This document shows positions 1 to 5,226 of a stretch of DNA of 5,226 nt, piece after piece (the first letter of the stretch is position 1; each line of letters begins with the position of its first letter). The notes beneath the pieces were generated by a model. It had not been told where the DNA came from. It saw only the letters and a program-made list of their open reading frames with translations, and did no database searches. This stretch comes from Wenzhouxiangella sp. (GTDB lineage: Bacteria; Pseudomonadota; Gammaproteobacteria; Xanthomonadales; Wenzhouxiangellaceae). The DNA lies in NCBI GenBank assembly GCA_007127425.1, contig SKZJ01000316.1, forward strand, positions 1 through 5,226, in the 5' to 3' direction. Made by a program: the position numbers and the translations under genes.

Positions 1-114
1 CGCGAGTTCTTCGAGAAGCCGACCCAGGAGCGAAAGCGCAAGAAGGCTGCAGCGGTCAAGCGTCACCTGCGCAAGATCTCGCGCGAGCGCGTCAACCGCC
101 GCCGTCTCTACTGA
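1..114 (+). CDS. rpsU: Small ribosomal subunit protein S21 (bS21), 3' end only
   Basis: Reading frame 1 is open from the window edge to a TGA at 112-114 and gives the last 37 residues of S21. The stretch [15 protein letters not shown], then AVKRH and a terminal RRRLY, matches the basic C-terminal half of gammaproteobacterial S21, which is about 71 residues long, so roughly half the protein lies upstream. S21 is a small, strongly basic protein of the 30S platform, near the 3' end of 16S rRNA, and helps in initiation at natural mRNAs. It is the usual first gene of the rpsU-dnaG-rpoD operon, and a 95-nt spacer with a hairpin separates it from yqeY here. The promoter and start codon are outside the window. 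Identification is very secure. Confidence 0.97.
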   Translation, partial: REFFEKPTQERKRKKAAAVKRHLRKISRERVNRRRLY

Positions 115-137
115 GCAGACGCTCATTGTACTACTAG

Positions 138-162
138 CGGACCGCAATTCCTGAGCGGTCCG
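138..162 (+). terminator. GC-rich hairpin between rpsU and yqeY, possible partial terminator or mRNA-stability element
   Basis: CGGACCGC at 138-145 pairs perfectly with GCGGTCCG at 155-162 around a 9-nt loop (AATTCCTGA), starting 23 nt after the rpsU stop. No run of T follows, so it is not a canonical intrinsic terminator. In E. coli a leaky terminator lies between rpsU and dnaG and lets far more S21 message accumulate than primase message. The position here suggests the same role, or protection of the rpsU 3' end. That role is inference; the stem itself is directly visible. Confidence 0.45.
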
Positions 163-209
163 GTCGTCGACGGCAATCCACCGGCGCTCCAACGGCAAAG
201 CAGGAAGTC

Positions 210-662
210 ATGTCGCTCAAGCAACGCATCAACGATGACGTCAAGCAGGCCATGCGGGCCGGCGACAAGTCGCGCCTGAAAACCCTGCGCATGATTACCG
301 CCGCCATCAAGCAGCGCGAGATCGACGAGCGTGTCGAACTCGACGAGGCCCAGGTGCTGGCCGTGGTCGAAAAGATGATCAAGCAGCGCCGCGAATCGGC
401 CGAGCAGTACCGGGCCGGCGACCGGCCGGAACTGGCCGAGATCGAAGAGGCCGAAATTGCCATTCTCGACGATTACCTGCCCGAGCCGTTATCGGAAGAG
501 GAACTGGGTCGGGTCATCGACGAGGCCATTGCCGAGGCCGGCGCCAGTTCCATGGCCGACATGGGCCAGGTCATGGGCCTGATCAAGGGCCGCGTCCAGG
601 GGCGCGCCGACATGGGCAAGGTCTCGGCACAGGTGCGCGGCCGGCTGGCCGGCCAGGGCTGA
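210..662 (+). CDS. yqeY: GatB/YqeY domain protein
   Basis: The 150-residue product is the usual length for stand-alone YqeY (about 147-150). It is predicted all-helical. The family signature is clear: KMIKQRRESAEQYRAG at 55-70, the acidic segment with LAEIEEAEIAILDDYLP at 75-91, and the C-terminal MGQVMGLIKG with the later GRADMGKVSAQV at 118-142. The domain resembles the C-terminal tail of the GatB subunit of Asp/Glu-tRNA amidotransferase, which helps bind tRNA. A tRNA-linked role is often assumed for YqeY, but its biochemical function is not established. The protein is cytoplasmic, with no signal peptide or membrane segment. The ATG at 210 has an AGGA four bases upstream (202-205). It lies between rpsU and dnaG, as in many proteobacteria that carry the expanded form of this operon, and ends 39 nt before dnaG. 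Confidence 0.95.
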   Translation: MSLKQRINDDVKQAMRAGDKSRLKTLRMITAAIKQREIDERVELDEAQVLAVVEKMIKQRRESAEQYRAGDRPELAEIEEAEIAILDDYLPEPLSEEELGRVIDEAIAEAGASSMADMGQVMGLIKGRVQGRADMGKVSAQVRGRLAGQG

Positions 663-674
663 TAGCGCCAATTC

Positions 675-704
675 ATGGAATGTTCGGGCTAGACTAGGCT
701 AGTG
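675..704 (+). promoter_or_regulatory. Weak dnaG initiation region with two overlapping five-codon frames
   Basis: The 39-nt yqeY-dnaG gap contains ATG at 675 (five codons, TAG at 690-692, in the dnaG frame) and ATG at 680 (five codons, TAG at 695-697, next frame). Both lie before the dnaG GTG at 702. The tetranucleotide CTAG, scarce in many proteobacterial genomes, occurs three times at 689-702. No Shine-Dalgarno of useful spacing precedes the GTG. The visible facts point to inefficient initiation or re-initiation at dnaG; whether the tiny frames are translated is unknown. Confidence 0.3.
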
Positions 705-2431
705 GCTGGTCGCATCCCCGAAAGTTTCATCGAAACCCTCATCGAGCGCAGCGATATCGTCGAGGTCATCGGTTCCCGGGTTGATCTCAAGCCGGCCGGG
801 CGCGGTGAGTTCAAGGCCCGGTGCCCCTTCCACGACGAAAAAACCCCTTCCTTTACGGTCAGCTCCGACAAGCAGTTCTACCACTGCTTCGGTTGCGGTG
901 CGCACGGCACGGTGATCGGCTTCGTCATGGAGTACGACGGGCTGGAGTTTCCGGCCGCCATCGAGGAACTGGCTTCGCGCGCCGGACTGGAAGTGCCGCG
1001 CGAGGGGGGTCATGCGCCCGTCCGTCAATATGATCGCCTGTACGCGGCGCTGGGTGCGGCACAGAGCTGGTTTCGCCGTCAGCTCGGGAGCGCCGAGGCG
1101 GCGCGCAATTACCTGAAGGGGCGCGGCTTCGACAAGGCAACAGTGGATGAATTTGGAATCGGCTATGCACCGGAAGCCTGGCAGGCGCTGGCCGACGAAC
1201 TGACCGCCCAGGGGTTTCGGCTCGATGAACTCGAGGAGGCCGGTCTGGTCACGCGTCGCGATCAGCGCACCACCGACAAGTTTCGCGACCGGGTGATGTT
1301 TCCGATCCATGATCGCCGTGGCCGGGTGATCGCTTTCGGCGGTCGGGCGCTGGGGGAGCGTGGTCCGAAGTACATGAACTCCCCCGAGACGCCGGTCTTT
1401 CACAAGGGTCGCGAGCTTTATCGGCTCTACCAAGTGCGGCGCGGCGGCCTGCCGAAGCGATTGCTGGTGGTCGAGGGCTACATGGATTGCGCGGCCCTGT
1501 TCCAGTACGGGTTCGACAACGCCGTAGCCACCCTGGGCACCTCCGTCACCGCCGACCACATGGAGTTGATGTTCCGTGCCTCACCGGTGGTCGTGTTCTG
1601 CTTCGACGGTGATCGTGCCGGTCGCCAGGCGGCCTGGCGTGGCCTGGAGGCGGCGCTGCCGGTGATGCGCGACAATCGCGAAGTGCGTTTCCTGTTTCTG
1701 CCCGAGGGCGAGGACCCCGACTCGCTGGTGCGCGCGCGCGGCCGGGATGAGTTCGCCGTCCTCGTCGATCAGGCGCGACCGCTGTCGACGTTTTTCTTTG
1801 ACCACCTGGCCGAAGAGGTCGACATGACGTCAATCGACGGGCGCGCGCGCCTGGTGGCGCTGGCGCAACCGTACCTGGAGAAAATGCCGGCGGGTGCGTT
1901 CGCCGACCTCATGCGACGGGAGTTGGAGAAGCGAGCCGGGCATGGTGGAGCCGCCCCCGTGGTGCCGCCGGCGTCGAACGCGCCGAAGACACGCCAGGGC
2001 GGTGCCGGCGATGATCGACCGTTGACCCCGGTACAATACGCCGTGGCGTTGATTGTGCAGCGTCCCGACCTGGCCCGGGACGTGGCCGAGGGGGCGCTCG
2101 ATGGATCGGTTAAGCTGCGTGGCGTCGATTTCTTGCGAGAACTGATTGACTTTTGCCGTGCCAAGCCCCATTTTTCAACGGCTAAGCTTCTTGAAAGCTG
2201 GCGCGACCGGCCGGAAGGCCCCTGGCTGGCGAAGCTGGCCGGGCGTGAGGTCATCGACGAGCCGGAAGCCATGTCGGCGGCGTTGGCGCAAATACTGGCC
2301 AGAATACGTCGTCAACAAATACAGATCCGTGTCCGCGAACTCCAGCAAGCCCAGCTGAGAGAGGGGGGACTGGATGAAATCAGAACCAGAGAATTGCGCC
2401 GGCTGCTAGGCCAGCGCGTGGATGAAGATTT

Positions 2432-2435
<4 letters not shown>
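702..2435 (+). CDS. dnaG: DNA primase
   Basis: DnaG makes the short RNA primers for Okazaki fragments and leading-strand starts, recruited by the DnaB helicase. The 577-residue product is close to the 581 of E. coli. The N-terminal CHC2 zinc-binding domain has Cys41, His44, Cys62 and Cys65 (CPFH, then CFGC). The RNA polymerase core follows, with FGGRALG at 212-218 and PKYMNSPET at 222-230. The TOPRIM fold carries the metal-binding VVEGYMD (Glu258) and FDGDRAG (Asp302, Asp304). A low-complexity Gly/Ala/Pro linker (about 410-438) leads to the C-terminal DnaB-binding helical domain (about 440-577). The start is GTG at 702: MAGRIP aligns exactly with the E. coli N-terminus and stops lie just upstream. 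There is no good Shine-Dalgarno, only an AGG three bases away, which suits the low primase level. The gene overlaps rpoD by four bases. Its 3' end holds a candidate internal promoter and a rare-codon cluster. Confidence 0.99.
2145..2175 (+). promoter_or_regulatory. Candidate sigma-32 (heat-shock) promoter inside dnaG, reading toward rpoD
   Basis: The -35 element is ATTGAC at 2145-2150 (consensus CTTGAA, sharing TTGA). A 15-bp spacer follows, then CCCCATTTT at 2166-2174, which matches the sigma-32 -10 consensus CCCCATnTa at all but the last base. Spacing in known groE and dnaK promoters is about 13-14 bp, and this is near that. A transcript would begin near 2182, about 250 nt before rpoD. The same TTGACT can act as a sigma-70 -35 box, but the -10 at 17 bp (CATTTT) is poor. 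E. coli has a sigma-32 promoter for rpoD inside distal dnaG, so the location is the expected one. The codons used here (TTT, TCA) are AT-rich for this gene. Confidence 0.5.
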
Positions 2436-4324
<1,889 letters not shown>

Positions 4325-4343
4325 TGGTCACGGGCTCGTCGCT

Positions 4344-4358
4344 GCCCGCGCGGCGGGC
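4344..4358 (+). terminator. Compact GC hairpin after rpoD, possible terminator
   Basis: GCCCGC at 4344-4349 pairs perfectly with GCGGGC at 4353-4358 around a GCG loop, 20 nt past the rpoD stop. No T-tract follows, so intrinsic termination is doubtful. It may stall polymerase or protect the rpoD mRNA 3' end. Chance formation is possible in DNA this GC-rich. Confidence 0.3.
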
Positions 4359-4473
4359 GTCGGCCACTTGTTCAGGCCTCGCCGGATTCCCTCGATCATG
4401 GGGTGATCCGGGCCCAGGAGATGCGTGTCGGCACCGTCGCCCGTGGAAGTGATGGGAATCACGGATTCGGCAC

Positions 4474-4502
4474 TTGACCGGTTCGGCGTGCAGGGGTAGC
4501 TT
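4474..4502 (+). promoter_or_regulatory. Candidate sigma-70 promoter for the bactofilin gene
   Basis: TTGACC at 4474-4479 matches five of six -35 bases. TAGCTT at 4497-4502 matches three of six -10 bases at an exact 17-bp spacing. A start near 4509 would give a leader of about 27 nt before the ATG at 4536. The -10 is weak, but this is the best pair I found in the gap, and it would let the bactofilin be expressed apart from rpoD. Prediction by eye only. Confidence 0.35.
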
Positions 4503-4535
4503 GGTTCTCCCCCCAACACCCTTCGGAATCATCCC

Positions 4536-5126
4536 ATGTTCAACAAACGAGAACAGTCCGACGAGCAATCCTCGACTTCTGAGGAACGCAAGCTCGAAAA
4601 GCCACGTCAGCCCGCCTCCAGTGCGCGCTCGACAAGTTCAACCACAGCCGTGATCGGTCCCTCGATCGAGGTCGACGGTACATTACGAGGTGACGAGGAT
4701 CTGGTCATCGAAGGCCGGGTCAAGGGGGCCGTGGACCTGAAAAAGCATAGCGTGACCATCGGTGAACAGGGGGATGTACAGGCCGATATCCATGCGCACA
4801 CCATCTACGTCGACGGCAGTATGGACGGCAATCTGGTGGCCTCGGAGCGCGTCGTCATCCGGAAAAGTGCCCGCATCAAGGGCAGCGTCGTGTCGCCACG
4901 GGTGAGCCTGGAAGACGGCGCCCGCTTCAACGGCAGCATCGACATGGATCCCGACAGCGAGGCATTGGGCAAGGTTTTCACCGGCGGCAGCAAGCCGTTA
5001 CCCCGGCAAGGTGCCAGTGCGCCCGACAAGGCAGCCCCAAAGTCGAGCGGTCAGCCGGGTGCGGACAAGCCCGCCCCGGGTGCGGACAAGCCCGCCGCAG
5101 CCGACAACGCCCCGACGAAACCCTGA
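4536..5126 (+). CDS. Bactofilin family cytoskeletal protein
   Basis: The 196-residue protein has the three-part bactofilin plan. A short disordered N-terminal tail (1-37) starts with MFNK, which resembles the short hydrophobic membrane-targeting start seen in many bactofilins. The central beta-helix domain (about 38-138, DUF583) shows the repeated pattern of short strands and glycine turns: IEVDGTLRG, LVIEGRVKGAV, IYVDGSMDGNL, VVIRKSARIKGSV, VSLEDGARFNGSI. A disordered Pro/Ala/Lys/Asp tail (about 150-196) includes a duplicated seven-residue unit. Bactofilins assemble without nucleotide into non-polar filaments at the inner membrane face and scaffold cell-wall enzymes, stalks, polarity or shape. 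The particular role here cannot be read. The ATG at 4536 has a GGA eight bases upstream (4525-4527). It lies 211 nt after rpoD, so it is probably its own transcription unit; no peptidase partner gene is visible in the window. Confidence 0.95.
   Translation: MFNKREQSDEQSSTSEERKLEKPRQPASSARSTSSTTAVIGPSIEVDGTLRGDEDLVIEGRVKGAVDLKKHSVTIGEQGDVQADIHAHTIYVDGSMDGNLVASERVVIRKSARIKGSVVSPRVSLEDGARFNGSIDMDPDSEALGKVFTGGSKPLPRQGASAPDKAAPKSSGQPGADKPAPGADKPAAADNAPTKP
5055..5096 (+). repeat. Two perfect tandem copies of a 21-bp unit in the bactofilin tail
   Basis: Positions 5055-5075 and 5076-5096 are identical. Each encodes Pro-Gly-Ala-Asp-Lys-Pro-Ala, at residues 174-180 and 181-187. A looser relative (APDKAAP) occurs at 162-168. 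The unit is a whole number of codons, so gain or loss would keep the frame and only change the length of the disordered tail. Confidence 0.9.
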
Positions 5127-5149
5127 TTGGGCGGCAGATCGCCTGAGTG

Positions 5150-5226
5150 ATGGCCACTGCCGAACGGGAGCTGGAACCGGAGCGCCTTGAACTTCGTGTG
5201 CCGCTGTTTGAGGCCGCGATCGGTGC
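5150..5226 (+). CDS. Start of an unidentified reading frame, cut by the window edge
   Basis: An ATG at 5150, preceded in frame by a GTG at 5147 and a TGA at 5144-5146, opens a frame that runs to the window end. It gives 25 residues, MATAERELEPERLELRVPLF and onward, with an acidic and charged start turning hydrophobic. It begins 23 nt after the bactofilin stop on the same strand, so co-transcription would be likely if real. No strong Shine-Dalgarno is visible and third-position GC is only moderate (16 of 24). I do not recognise the family from this fragment. The frames on the opposite strand are also open over this short stretch, so a convergent gene end cannot be excluded. Confidence 0.45.
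   Translation, partial: MATAERELEPERLELRVPLFEAAIG

Larger units (their letters stand above)
4328..4519 (-). pseudogene. Possible remnant of a minus-strand gene between rpoD and the bactofilin
   Basis: A 63-codon minus-strand frame fills most of the 211-nt gap and ends just past the rpoD stop. Its last 44 sense codons, from VIPITSTGDGADTHLL onward, end in G or C about 82% of the time (36 of 44 by hand count). They read like an ordinary globular C-terminus, with HPMIEGIRRGLNKW near the end. The only start available is a GTG at 4519 without a proper ribosome-binding site, and a stop lies just upstream at 4529-4531. I do not recognise the family. The tail faintly recalls the last strand, His turn and helix of alpha/beta hydrolases, but that is a weak impression. 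It could equally be spurious, since high GC favours open frames and GC-rich third positions. Confidence 0.2.

Noticed and set aside
126..154. TTGTAC (126-131) as a -35 box for yqeY
   Set aside because: No acceptable -10 occurs at normal spacing (TCCTGA at about 17 bp).
699..1559. A 286-codon open frame on the minus strand opposite dnaG
   Set aside because: dnaG on the + strand is certain from its zinc, TOPRIM and helicase-binding domains. Long antisense frames are expected opposite GC-rich genes, and this one shows no recognisable motif.
1729..1744. Alternating CG run as a possible Z-DNA or methylation feature
   Set aside because: It is simply dnaG codons for Arg-Ala-Arg-Gly-Arg in a GC-rich gene.
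2022..2037. TTGACC (2022-2027) and TACAAT (2032-2037) in dnaG as a promoter
   Set aside because: Only 4 bp separate them, and neither has a partner at 16-18 bp.
2190..2222. CTTGAAA at 2190-2196, a perfect sigma-32 -35 motif, with CCCC at 2219-2222
   Set aside because: The spacing is 22 bp and the -10 reads CCCCTGGC, so no working -10 partner is present. The 2145-2175 pair is better.
4493..4516. GGGGTAGCTTGGTT followed by a C-run, resembling a tRNA D-arm; also a bulged hairpin
   Set aside because: No acceptor, anticodon or T-arm can be built around it. The stem is only six pairs with a bulge and has no clear role.

Overview
The window carries most of a bacterial macromolecular-synthesis operon, in the order rpsU (3' end only), yqeY, dnaG, rpoD, all on the + strand. 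It is followed by a bactofilin gene and the first codons of another possible gene. The sequence is GC-rich. RpoD regions 2 to 4 are nearly residue-for-residue those of enterobacterial sigma-70, and the order rpsU-yqeY-dnaG-rpoD is the one known from Pseudomonas and related groups. A high-GC gammaproteobacterium outside the Enterobacterales is the best inference; genus cannot be read from this window.

Layout: 1-114 is the tail of ribosomal protein S21. 115-209 is a spacer with an 8-bp GC-rich hairpin and no T-tract. 210-662 is yqeY. 663-701 is a short spacer with no usable Shine-Dalgarno. 702-2435 is dnaG, starting at GTG. 2432-4324 is rpoD, whose start overlaps the dnaG stop as ATGA. 4325-4535 is an intergenic stretch holding a compact hairpin, a possible minus-strand gene remnant and a candidate promoter. 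4536-5126 is the bactofilin. 5150-5226 is the start of an unidentified reading frame cut by the window edge.

The first four genes tie together translation initiation (S21), replication priming (DnaG) and housekeeping transcription (RpoD), with YqeY as a passenger of uncertain role. The bactofilin is a cytoskeletal scaffold and probably a separate transcription unit. The most notable regulatory signal is a sequence inside distal dnaG (2145-2175) that closely matches a sigma-32 heat-shock promoter, at the place where E. coli has a heat-shock promoter for rpoD. Just downstream, every ATA and AGA codon I find in dnaG is packed into its last fifty or so codons, before the overlapping rpoD start.

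I see no CRISPR array, transposon, phage gene, toxin-antitoxin pair, defence system or RNA gene. This is a conserved core region; its interest lies in how the operon is regulated, not in a new system.
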